Source of the DNA: Polyangiaceae bacterium
GTDB taxonomy: Bacteria; Myxococcota_A; Polyangia; Polyangiales; Polyangiaceae
Assembly: GCA_025936115.1 (NCBI GenBank)
Contig: JAICTZ010000004.1
Span: forward strand, 1 to 64,000
DNA length: 64,000 bases
Direction: 5' to 3'
The notes below the pieces were generated by a model. That model was not told the DNA's origin. It did not search any database and saw only the letters and a program-made list of their open reading frames with translations. Positions 25,117 to 32,987 of the stretch are shown here, in pieces. Numbering within the stretch: position 1 is the stretch's first letter; the number at the start of each line of letters is the position of its first letter. Both the position numbers and the translations under genes were made by a program.

Positions 25117-26739
25117 ATGGAGCAGTGTCCGCCCGACGAGGAATTGATCGCGTTCGCGCTCGGGAAGCTGGAAGACGCGCGTCTACCGGCATTCCACGCT
25201 CACCTCGACGTCTGCGTCACTTGCCAGCAAGTCTTGGCGGAGGCGGCGCACGCCTTCGCGACGGCCATGACGGCGCCGCTCTCGGAAGACACCGACTTCA
25301 ACACGACCTTCCAACCCGGCGCCGTCGTCGCCGGCCGCTACGTGATTTCACGCTTCATCGCGCGAGGCGCCATGGGCGAAGTGTACGAAGCGTACGATCG
25401 TGATCTCACCGAGCGCGTGGCACTCAAGACCGTGGCTTCGACTGCCTGCGACAACCTACGCGCCGTGCGCCGGCTCCGCAGCGAGGTTCAGCTCGCTCGC
25501 CGCGTGAGTCACCCGAACGTGTGTCGCATCTACGACTTCGGCACCCACGTGATGCGCGACACGGGCGTCCAGCTTCACTTTCTCACGATGGAATTCGTCG
25601 AGGGCGAGACACTCGGCCAGCGTATCCGGCTCGGCGGCCCGCTACCGCCCGTCGAAGCACTGGAGCTGGCGCGTGAGCTCTTGTTCGCGCTGCAGGCGGC
25701 GCACGGCGCAGGCGTCCTGCATCGCGATTTCAAGAGCGACAACGTGATGCTCAAACTCGGGCCCATCGAACGCGCGAGCGCGGTCGTGCTCGATTTCGGC
25801 CTCGCGCGTGACGTCGACCAGGCTCCGCCCGCAAGCGTGAGCCAACCCACGTTCGTGGGCACGTTCGGCTACATGGCGCCCGAGGTGCTCGAAGGCATGC
25901 CGCATTCGACGGCGACCGACGTCTACTCCTTCGGAGTGGTCTGGTTCGAAATGCTGACCAGTCAACTTCCGTTCGAGGGCGCGACTTCGCCCGCGCGCGC
26001 GTTGCAGTGCCTCGAAGCTGCCCCGCCGGCACCGAGCAGCTTCAATGCCAAGGTGTCGCGCGACATCGACGAGCTCGTGTTGCGTTGTTTGGCGCGCACG
26101 CCACAGGATCGCTTCTCGACCGTGAGCGAGGTGCTCGACGCACTCGATGCGCTCGACGGACGCCGGATCAGTTCGATGCGGCCCGTTACGGCGCGAGCGC
26201 GTCAGGCGGTGAACGTGACGCCGAAGGTGCGGCTCTTGCCGGCGCTTGCGCTGATCGGGCTCGGTGTGGCTGCCGCGTATTTCATGGGGCTGCGGCAAAA
26301 GCCGAGCATGACGGCGGCGTCCCAGCGTGCGGCGGCGAGCCCGAGCGTCCTGCCGGTGCAGCAACGGCCAAGTCGCGCGGCGGAGCCCCGGCGCACGATC
26401 GATGTCCCCACGGCCGTGGCAACGGCGACGAGTATGGGCGAGCTGCCGCCAGCGGGCGCCCCCCGGCCTGCCGCGACACACGCCGTGCTTCAGTCGCCAA
26501 GGAACACCAAGCAGCCGAGCGACGCTGCGACGTCGAGCGCTCGAACGGCGCCGCTAGTTCCGCCCCCGAACACGCCGGCAGCGACTGTGCCAGCGGCGCC
26601 GAGTGCCGCGACCGCCACGACGGCCGCGCCGTCCGCCCCCGCACCGGTCGCGCCGCGTCCCCCCAAGCCCGATTGGGAAAATCCCTTCGGCGCGGCGGAC
26701 GCAACGCGCTCCCCTGAACACGCCAGAACGCCGACCTGA
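25117..26739 (+). CDS. Membrane Ser/Thr protein kinase with zinc-finger N-terminus
   Basis: 540 residues. Residues 1-45 hold a putative zinc finger of the anti-sigma type, HLDVCVTC (His-x3-Cys-x2-Cys). A Hanks-type kinase follows (about 68-340): glycine loop near SRFIARGAMGEV, Lys in VALKTV, catalytic loop HRDFKSDN, LDFGLA and MAPEVLE, all intact. A membrane segment (LLPALALIGLGVAAAYFMGL, about 370-390) separates it from a Pro/Ala/Thr-rich tail outside the cytoplasm. ATG 25117 has AAGG upstream. It is coupled to the sigma factor gene. Confidence 0.9.
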   Translation: MEQCPPDEELIAFALGKLEDARLPAFHAHLDVCVTCQQVLAEAAHAFATAMTAPLSEDTDFNTTFQPGAVVAGRYVISRFIARGAMGEVYEAYDRDLTERVALKTVASTACDNLRAVRRLRSEVQLARRVSHPNVCRIYDFGTHVMRDTGVQLHFLTMEFVEGETLGQRIRLGGPLPPVEALELARELLFALQAAHGAGVLHRDFKSDNVMLKLGPIERASAVVLDFGLARDVDQAPPASVSQPTFVGTFGYMAPEVLEGMPHSTATDVYSFGVVWFEMLTSQLPFEGATSPARALQCLEAAPPAPSSFNAKVSRDIDELVLRCLARTPQDRFSTVSEVLDALDALDGRRISSMRPVTARARQAVNVTPKVRLLPALALIGLGVAAAYFMGLRQKPSMTAASQRAAASPSVLPVQQRPSRAAEPRRTIDVPTAVATATSMGELPPAGAPRPAATHAVLQSPRNTKQPSDAATSSARTAPLVPPPNTPAATVPAAPSAATATTAAPSAPAPVAPRPPKPDWENPFGAADATRSPEHARTPT

Positions 26740-26746
26740 CGCTCCG

Positions 26747-27511
26747 TCACGCCGTGGCGCGATTCTCGGCGCTGCGCCCGCCGAGCGCCTGGGTCATGAC
26801 GTGATCGAGCACCTCGCCGTAGCCGGAAACGCCGAGCTTACGGAACGCGGCACCGAGTTGGTTCGCGACAGTGCGCTTCGAGGCTTTGCGGTACTCCGCA
26901 ATCTCGACGTACGTCTTGCCGTCGAGCAATTGGCTCAGCACGTCGCGCTCGGCGCCCGAAAGCACGTCGAACGCACCGAGCCGCGGGTAGCGCACGCTTA
27001 CCACCCACTGAATCGCGGCGCCCTCGGGCACGTGCGCGATGCGAGCCTGGACGGCGCGGCAGCGCGACGAGCGCGCCGCGCGCGCCGCCATGACGAGAAT
27101 CAGCGGAGTCGCGCGCACTTTGCACTCGAGTCCCATGCTGCGGAGCTGCCCCTTGATGGCCACTGCCACCGTCGACTCCGTGACGGAGCTGTCAATCGCA
27201 ACGACTTTGGCGCGCTCCCCGAGCAACACTCGCTCCATCATCGCGAGTCCGCGACGCCGGCGCCGGCGCGCTTTGCGGCAAAGCGGCTCCTCGACTACGG
27301 CATACAAGCGAGCTCGCTCGCTGAACGTCTCCCGCACCCGCCACTCGCCGGCCGTGAGCTTTTCCCACAGCGTGCCGAGCTCGAACGGCGTGGACCGCTG
27401 CGCGTCGGACTCGAGAGCGAGTGCCCGACTGGCCGACTCGGTCGTCGCCGGTTCCGACGCTGAGCTCGCGCCGCGCCAGCTCAGCCAACCACTCAGATCA
27501 TTCTCGTTCAT
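26747..27511 (-). CDS. LuxR-type HTH regulator without a recognisable receiver domain
   Basis: 254 residues. The C-terminal GerE domain is clear (LSGAERDVLSQLLDGKTYVE, IAEYRKASKRTVANQLGAA, FRKLGVSG), so the protein binds DNA. The N-terminal 170 residues have no receiver Asp signature and contain a basic run (KARRRRRRG) and an AARAARSSRCRA segment, so the signal input is unknown. ATG 27511 is preceded by GAGGTGAGG. It converges with the kinase operon, 7 bp apart at the stops. Confidence 0.8.
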   Translation of the reverse strand: MNENDLSGWLSWRGASSASEPATTESASRALALESDAQRSTPFELGTLWEKLTAGEWRVRETFSERARLYAVVEEPLCRKARRRRRRGLAMMERVLLGERAKVVAIDSSVTESTVAVAIKGQLRSMGLECKVRATPLILVMAARAARSSRCRAVQARIAHVPEGAAIQWVVSVRYPRLGAFDVLSGAERDVLSQLLDGKTYVEIAEYRKASKRTVANQLGAAFRKLGVSGYGEVLDHVMTQALGGRSAENRATA

Positions 27512-28198
27512 GACGCCTCACCTCGAGGCTCCGGCCTGCTCACACGAGCAGCACACGCGCTCTGGCGTCGAGGTGAAGGACCTCACCTCGCGGAACCGGT
27601 GATCTGACGTCGCCCCCGGCGACTTGTCGCAAAATTGGGCTACACGCGCCGGGCTACCGCGACTCTCCCGCCCCCCGGTCCCACGACCTTCGCGCCCGCC
27701 GAATCCGGTTTCACGTCCAGCGGTGCCACGACCTTCGCGACCACCAGCTGCGGCTTCCCGCCCACCGCCACCGGAACCTGGTCCGGCCGTGCCGCCTTCG
27801 CGCCCACCAGCGCCACTCGCTCGGCCTGCCAGTCTGCCCTCACGCCCGCCGGATGCGCCTTCACGCCCGCCAGTGCCGCGACCCTCGCGCCCGCCGCTAC
27901 CTAGCTCACGACCACCGGCACCGAACTCGAATTCGCGCCGACCGATCGAACGGAGTTTTCGAAAGCGCGAAAGCAGCCGCGGCGTCCACGCGAAGAATCG
28001 GCGCGGCGCAGAGAGGGTCCACGCCGCTACACCTCGCGGTTCAGGATACGGGCCGTGGCGGTGCTGCGCGAAGAGCGACGGGTGCGTGCGTTGCTCGACG
28101 AACGCTGAGCACCTACGCCTGGCACGCGCTCGCAGAGGCTCCGCGGAGCGCCAGCATCGTGCCGTCGCGGCCGATGTGATATCGGCGGAAGCGAAGAC
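27512..28198. other. 687-bp region with low-complexity repeats and no convincing gene
   Basis: Positions 27600-27905 are a G/C-rich degenerate repeat, open in several frames. Plus strand 27624-28232 reads as SRPP-type repeats with mixed third positions. Plus 27635-27904 and minus 27640-27864 show high G/C third positions, but neither protein resembles a family. A minus-strand frame from about 28240 to 27518 is stop-free, with GGRE-type repeats near its end, but lacks a usable start. I see no RNA gene. Probably a decayed or expanding repeat. Confidence 0.4.
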
Positions 28199-29071
28199 AT
28201 GCGCCTTGCGACCTGGAACGTCAATTCACTGAACGCTCGCATCGAGAAGGTGTTTTGGTGGCTCGAACGAGCGGCGCCCGACGTGCTCCTGATGCAAGAG
28301 ACGAAGCTCACCGATGAGGCCGCGCCGCACGAGGAGTTCGCGCGCCTCGGCTATGAGCTCGCTCATCACGGGCAGGGGCGCTGGAACGGAGTCGCGATCG
28401 CGAGTCGGATCGGCATTGCCGACGTGATCACGAATTTCGGGGAGCCGCTCGCGCCCGAGCGGACGACGGACCAGGGCGACGATGAGCCGTACGCCGAGGC
28501 GCGGATGATTGCGGCGCTGTGCGGCGGGATACGGGTCGTGAGCTTGTACGCGCCGAACGGGCGGACGCTCGACTCGATCTTCTACCGCGCCAAGCTCGCG
28601 TGGTTCGAGCGGCTCGAGCGCTGGTGCCGTGGACGAGCGGGCACGAGCGAACCCGTGGCGCTCGGGGGGGATTTCAACGTGGCGCCCACCGACGCCGACG
28701 TCTGGGACGCAAAAGCGTGCCATGGCGGGACGCACGTTTCCGCGCCCGAGCGCGCCGCCGTCAACGCGCTTTTGGCGCTCGGGCTCGTCGACGCCTATCG
28801 CGTCAAGCACCCCGAGCCGAACCGCTACACCTGGTGGGACTACCGCGCGGGGTCGTTCCACAAAAACCTCGGCATGCGCATCGATCACGTGCTCCTGAGC
28901 TCGGCGCTCGTGCCGCGCATCGTGACGACGGAGATCGACCGCGAGGCGCGCAAGGGCAAGCCGACGCCGTCGGATCACGCGCCGCTCGTCGTGGACTTCG
29001 ACGAGGCGGGGCGCGCCTTCGACGCCGGGTGGAGCGGCGCGGAGGCGCGGATTGCAGCGCGTCGCGGCTGA
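28199..29071 (+). CDS. xthA: Exodeoxyribonuclease III
   Basis: 290 residues of the ExoIII/AP-endonuclease family, acting in base-excision repair on abasic sites. Catalytic and metal residues are seen in MRLATWNVNSLNAR, LLMQETKLTDE, GGDFNVAPTDADVWD, MRIDHVLLSS and PTPSDHAPL. The length is slightly over the usual 260-280 residues because of about 20 extra C-terminal residues (AGRAFDAGWSGAEARIAARR). ATG 28199. The next reading frame starts after a short gap and may be damaged. Confidence 0.92.
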   Translation: MRLATWNVNSLNARIEKVFWWLERAAPDVLLMQETKLTDEAAPHEEFARLGYELAHHGQGRWNGVAIASRIGIADVITNFGEPLAPERTTDQGDDEPYAEARMIAALCGGIRVVSLYAPNGRTLDSIFYRAKLAWFERLERWCRGRAGTSEPVALGGDFNVAPTDADVWDAKACHGGTHVSAPERAAVNALLALGLVDAYRVKHPEPNRYTWWDYRAGSFHKNLGMRIDHVLLSSALVPRIVTTEIDREARKGKPTPSDHAPLVVDFDEAGRAFDAGWSGAEARIAARRG

Positions 29072-29187
29072 GTGCTCGCGGTCGAACTTTGGAAGGAGCC
29101 GCGCTGGAAACTGCGCCAAGGTAGGTCGCGTCGCTACGACGAACGCCACCGCATGTCGCGACGGACGCCGCCGCCTTCGAGCTCGCC

Positions 29188-29643
29188 TTGCTCGGTCAGC
29201 TCAACGACGTGCGGCACGCGGCCGGGCTCCCGCCGCTCGCGCTCGAGCCCAAGCAGTCGCAAGTCAACCAGCGCCTCGCGCCGCACCTCTATCAGGCGTC
29301 GACGGACGGCAATACCGAGCTGCAGGATCGCATCGGCCTCGGCGTGCTCGCCGGCTGGGACGTCGAGGGCGTGCTCCGCGACGGTGGCGTGCACTCGGGC
29401 TCGGTCACGAGCACGCGCAGCCCGGGACGCTACTTGAGCTATACACTCGAGAGCCCGTTCGCGCGCTTCATTTTGCTTCCCTGGCCTGACGTGCTCTTGA
29501 ACCGCGACCCGTTACAAGTCGAGGTCGGCGTCACGCACTACAAGGCCCCGGGCGGCGCGTGGGGACAATACGCTCTCATCTTCATCATCCGCGAACCGCG
29601 CAGTTTGAAGACGGCGCGCGCGGCGGCACGAGCGCGGCTATGA
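29188..29643 (+). CDS. Hypothetical protein, possibly CAP-related, probably 5'-truncated or frameshifted
   Basis: The frame is open from 29125, but the first start is TTG at 29188; the residues before it (ATDAAAFELA) read as protein. A strong AAGGAG lies at 29093-29098 but is followed by no ATG/GTG/TTG in frame. The protein (LNDVRHAAGLPPLALEPKQ, then VNQRLAPHLYQA) resembles the start of SCP/CAP-type helices, and the rest (LLAGWDVEGVLRDGGV, LYSYTLESPF-type) is typical of nothing I can name. Either a sequence error, a frameshift or an unusual start could explain this. Function unknown. Confidence 0.45.
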   Translation: MLGQLNDVRHAAGLPPLALEPKQSQVNQRLAPHLYQASTDGNTELQDRIGLGVLAGWDVEGVLRDGGVHSGSVTSTRSPGRYLSYTLESPFARFILLPWPDVLLNRDPLQVEVGVTHYKAPGGAWGQYALIFIIREPRSLKTARAAARARL

Positions 29644-29656
29644 CGCGCAAAAACGG

Positions 29657-30133
29657 CTAAATCGCGCGTTCGCCCAGCGAGTCGGTCACTTCCTCCCCCA
29701 TGCCGACGAGGGCGAGCCGCGTCTCGGCGACCATCTTGGTGCAACCGACGACGAGGGCCGTGACGGCGCCGAGGCCGACGCTGAGCGCGACGACCGCGCT
29801 CGCGTGGAAGAGCAGCGGAACCTCGTACGAGGTTGCGAGGGCGCCGACGACGGAGATGAGCGCGCACGCTGCGAAGCTGCCGAGGGCCGCATAGACGAAG
29901 CGGAGGGCGCTCATGAGCAGGCGCGCCCGCGTACGCAAGCGCTCGATTTGGCGCAGGCGGCTCGCGCAACCGGGGTCGGCGGCGCCGAGCTTGACGAGCT
30001 CGGCCGTGAGCACGCGCGTGCGGTCGACGACACGCGCGACGCGGTTGCTCGTGCCGAGCGCGAGCACGGAGCAGGCGTTGGTCAAGATAGCCGGCGCCAC
30101 GATGGCGGTGAGCACGGCGAACGGATTTTCCAC
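29657..30133 (-). CDS. DUF2721 family membrane protein
   Basis: 158 residues with three hydrophobic segments (AILTNACSVLALGTS, RFVYAALGSFAACALISVV, VVALSVGLGAVTALVVG) and the middle pattern RTRVLTAELVKLG, RARLLMSAL. These match the DUF2721 family of small inner-membrane proteins with no assigned role. ATG 30133. It converges with the uncertain frame at 29188 and lies downstream of the Omp85-like gene on the same strand, 36 bp away. Confidence 0.85.
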   Translation of the reverse strand: MENPFAVLTAIVAPAILTNACSVLALGTSNRVARVVDRTRVLTAELVKLGAADPGCASRLRQIERLRTRARLLMSALRFVYAALGSFAACALISVVGALATSYEVPLLFHASAVVALSVGLGAVTALVVGCTKMVAETRLALVGMGEEVTDSLGERAI

Positions 30134-30169
30134 GCGGGCCGAGTATGCCCCACGCGGGGAACTGCGGCG

Positions 30170-31510
30170 TCAGAACATCACGCCGTCCGACACGTAGATG
30201 CCGACGGGCAAGGTAGGGTTTTGCGCGACCGCGTCCGGGGAGTAGGCGGCCTCCACGCGGAAGACCGCGGCTTGGCCCCAGATCATGTAGATGCCCCCGC
30301 CCGCGCCCCACTTGAGCCCGACGCCCGTGCCGTCGGCCGGCGCGCGGAACGTGTAGTCGGACCAGAGGCGGCCGGTATCGAACAGGAGGTCGCCGCCCAG
30401 GTGGAAGATCTGGCCGAGCAGGCGAAAGTCGAGCACGAGCGTGCGGAGCTCGACGTTTCCGACGAGCTTGAATTTGCCGAGGTAGCGGCCGTCGGGCACG
30501 CCGCGCACCGCTTCGGCGCCGCCGATCATCGCGTAGGTTCGAAACGGGCCGCCCGTGTAAAGATCGAAGAACGGGACGCGCCCGAATTCGGCATCGATCA
30601 AGCCGCGCGCCGCGAGCACGACGGGGCCGCCCACCGGCACGTACGTAGCGAGCACGGCGCTGACGCCGCCGTAGCCGACGTGAGCGTCGAAGGGCAGCCC
30701 CTGCACGCCGCGTATTCCGATCTGATGGAAGGCGCCGCGCCGCGGGAAATACTCGTTGTCGCGCGAGTCGTAGATGAGACCTGCGCCGAGCACGCCGAGC
30801 GTCATCTTGCGATAGCCCGTCACCTGACCCGCGGCGACGTCGGCGGCGAGCTTGCTGCCGGGATACGCTTGCGGCGCCGCGTAGCGGAAGGTGGTCGCGA
30901 TGGCGATTTCCCAGGGCGGGCGCCAGCCGATGCGCGTGATGCCGCGCAGGCGCGCTTCCCGCTCGTCGTACTGGAAATAGCGCTTCGGCTCGCCGTAGAT
31001 CACGGCAGGCTTTTCGGCGGACGACGCGTTGCCCACCCCGAAGTACCCCTGGTTGATCGTATTCGAATACGAGAGCGCCGGGTTCAAGCGCACGTTCGAA
31101 CCGAACGCGTGCGGCACGTCGATTTGCCAGAGGTAGCTCTGCTGCGTGAACTCGAGACCGCTCGGACCTTGCTTGACGCTGGTCGCGAGCAACAGATCCA
31201 TGTTCCAGACGAAAGGGCGCGTACCGCCCGAAAAGCGCGTGAGCGTGCCGACGGCGCCGAATTCGAAGCCGATGTCGCTGTCACCGCCGAGCAACGGAAA
31301 CGCGGCGGGCTCGAGACGTCGCGTGTCGTAGTCGAGCTCGTCGGTCGGCGGCTTCGGGTTGCCGGGCATCGTCACTTCGGGCCGTCCGCCTCGTGCGGGC
31401 GCCACGGGGTGGGCCGGCTCGTCCGCAGCGGCCGGCAACGCGCGGCACGCGAGCGCGACCACCAGCGCAAAGCTCAAGACCCGGACCAGCACCGGGCCCT
31501 TCCGTACCAC
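30170..31510 (-). CDS. Omp85/BamA-type outer-membrane beta-barrel protein, no POTRA
   Basis: 446 residues with a signal peptide (RVLSFALVVALACRALPAAA) and then a barrel of alternating amphipathic strands. The bacterial surface-antigen (D15) motif GLIYDSRDNEYFPRRGAF and the conserved end of the barrel (YTFRAPADGTGVGLKWGAGG) are clear. POTRA domains are absent, so it belongs to the short Omp85/patatin-like or lipid-porter class, not BamA itself. GTG 31510 is chosen; GTG 31492 is an alternative. It is divergent from the phospholipase-D-like synthase with only about 50 bp between, so the two are probably regulated together, possibly in outer-membrane lipid handling. Confidence 0.8.
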   Translation of the reverse strand: MVRKGPVLVRVLSFALVVALACRALPAAADEPAHPVAPARGGRPEVTMPGNPKPPTDELDYDTRRLEPAAFPLLGGDSDIGFEFGAVGTLTRFSGGTRPFVWNMDLLLATSVKQGPSGLEFTQQSYLWQIDVPHAFGSNVRLNPALSYSNTINQGYFGVGNASSAEKPAVIYGEPKRYFQYDEREARLRGITRIGWRPPWEIAIATTFRYAAPQAYPGSKLAADVAAGQVTGYRKMTLGVLGAGLIYDSRDNEYFPRRGAFHQIGIRGVQGLPFDAHVGYGGVSAVLATYVPVGGPVVLAARGLIDAEFGRVPFFDLYTGGPFRTYAMIGGAEAVRGVPDGRYLGKFKLVGNVELRTLVLDFRLLGQIFHLGGDLLFDTGRLWSDYTFRAPADGTGVGLKWGAGGGIYMIWGQAAVFRVEAAYSPDAVAQNPTLPVGIYVSDGVMF

Positions 31511-31562
31511 GAAGCAAGCGCGAAGAGCACACGCTAAGCTCCCACGGGAAGGCGGGTCGCCC

Positions 31563-32936
31563 GTGGTCGCAGAGTACCTTTTTTCGCATGCACTCACGCT
31601 GATTGCGCTCCTCGCGTCGATCGTCATGGTGGTGCAGCTGCTCGACTCCAAGCGCACGCCACAAAGCACGTTCGCGTGGCTCCTCGCGATCGTCTTCGTG
31701 CCACTCGTGGCAATTCCGCTGTTTCTCCTGCTCGGGCGCCGCAAGTTTCCGCGAAACGCCAAGCGGCCGAGCGGACGTTTGCCGGCCGCCACCGCGGACG
31801 ACGGCGACGAGCCCGCCGTGGCGCGGCTGCTCCTGCGGAGCGGCGTCGCGCCGGCGCGGGCGGGCAATCGCTTCGAGCTTTTGACCACGGGCGAACTAGC
31901 CTTCGCGCGACTTTTGAGGCTGATCGAGAGCGCCGAGCGTTCGCTCGACATGACGATGTTCATCCTTGCCGCGGACGCCGTCGGACTGCGCGTCATCGAA
32001 GCGCTCGCGGCGCGCGCGCGCGCGGGCGTTCAGGTGCGGCTCATTCTCGACGCCGTGGGCTCGTCGGGCATGCGCCCCCATGCCGCGCGCCTGCTCGGCG
32101 CCGCCCGCGGCGAGGTCCGCACGTTCATGCCGCTCCGGCACTCCCCCGTGCGCGGCCGCACGAATTTGCGCAGCCACCGCAAGCTGCTCATCGCCGACGG
32201 CGAGCACGTCTTCGCGGGCGGCATGAACGTCGCGAGTGAATACATGGGCCCGCCCGAGCTCGTGGTTCCCGAACGCTGGCGCGACCTTGCGGCAGTCGTG
32301 AGCGGCCCCGTCGCCTCCGACGCCACGGCGCTCTTCGAGTCGGATTGGCGCTATTGCCACGGCGACGCGACGGCGCGCGTGGGTTCGGCCCCGAGCATTC
32401 GGGGCAGCGAGGTGGTGCAACTCGTTCCGAGCGGGCCGGACATGGCCGCCGACACGGTGTACGACGCGCTCCTCACGGCGATTTTCGGCGCGCGCGAGCG
32501 CATCGTGCTCGTCACGCCGTACTTCGTGCCCGACGACGCGCTCGAGCACGCGCTCCTGCTCGCCGTGCGGCGCGGTGTTCACACGGACGTGCTCGTGCCG
32601 CTCCGCTCCAACCACCGCTTGGCCGACGTAGCGCGCCGGGCCTCGCTGCGGGAGCTCGCCGCGGCGGGCGTTTCGCTTCACTATCACCCGCAGATGGTGC
32701 ACGCGAAAGCGATGGTCGTGGACGACACGTGCGCGTACATCGGCTCGCCGAACTTCGACATGCGCAGCCTGTTCTTGAACTACGAAGACGCACTATTTTT
32801 GTACTCGCCCGACGCCGTCGCGCAGGTGCGCGAGTTCGCCGACGTGCTCATCGGCGAATGCGCGCGCCAAATTCCCCGGGAGCGGCCCAATTGGCTGTTC
32901 GAGCGCGTGGCCCGGCTGCTCGCGCCCGAACTCTGA
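31563..32936 (+). CDS. Cardiolipin synthase-type phospholipase D family protein
   Basis: 457 residues. Two membrane helices (TLIALLASIVMVVQLL and LLAIVFVPLVAIPLFLLLG) are followed by two HxKxxxxD motifs: HRKLLIADGEHVFAGG and HAKAMVVDDTCAYIGSPN. This is the plan of ClsA-type cardiolipin synthases, which condense two phosphatidylglycerols in the inner membrane. Both HKD motifs are intact. GTG 31563 has GGGAAGG about 10 bases upstream; the frame is open earlier but lacks the helices. Divergent from the Omp85-type gene. Confidence 0.88.
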   Translation: MVAEYLFSHALTLIALLASIVMVVQLLDSKRTPQSTFAWLLAIVFVPLVAIPLFLLLGRRKFPRNAKRPSGRLPAATADDGDEPAVARLLLRSGVAPARAGNRFELLTTGELAFARLLRLIESAERSLDMTMFILAADAVGLRVIEALAARARAGVQVRLILDAVGSSGMRPHAARLLGAARGEVRTFMPLRHSPVRGRTNLRSHRKLLIADGEHVFAGGMNVASEYMGPPELVVPERWRDLAAVVSGPVASDATALFESDWRYCHGDATARVGSAPSIRGSEVVQLVPSGPDMAADTVYDALLTAIFGARERIVLVTPYFVPDDALEHALLLAVRRGVHTDVLVPLRSNHRLADVARRASLRELAAAGVSLHYHPQMVHAKAMVVDDTCAYIGSPNFDMRSLFLNYEDALFLYSPDAVAQVREFADVLIGECARQIPRERPNWLFERVARLLAPEL

Positions 32937-32987
32937 AACGCCGACGAGCCTAGAGGCTACGGAGCCCGCCGCGCGATCCTTCTTCAG

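Noticed and set aside
27624..28232. Pro-rich ORF (SRPP repeats)
   Set aside because: TTG start, mixed third positions unlike the neighbours, and overlap with other frames and the xthA start.
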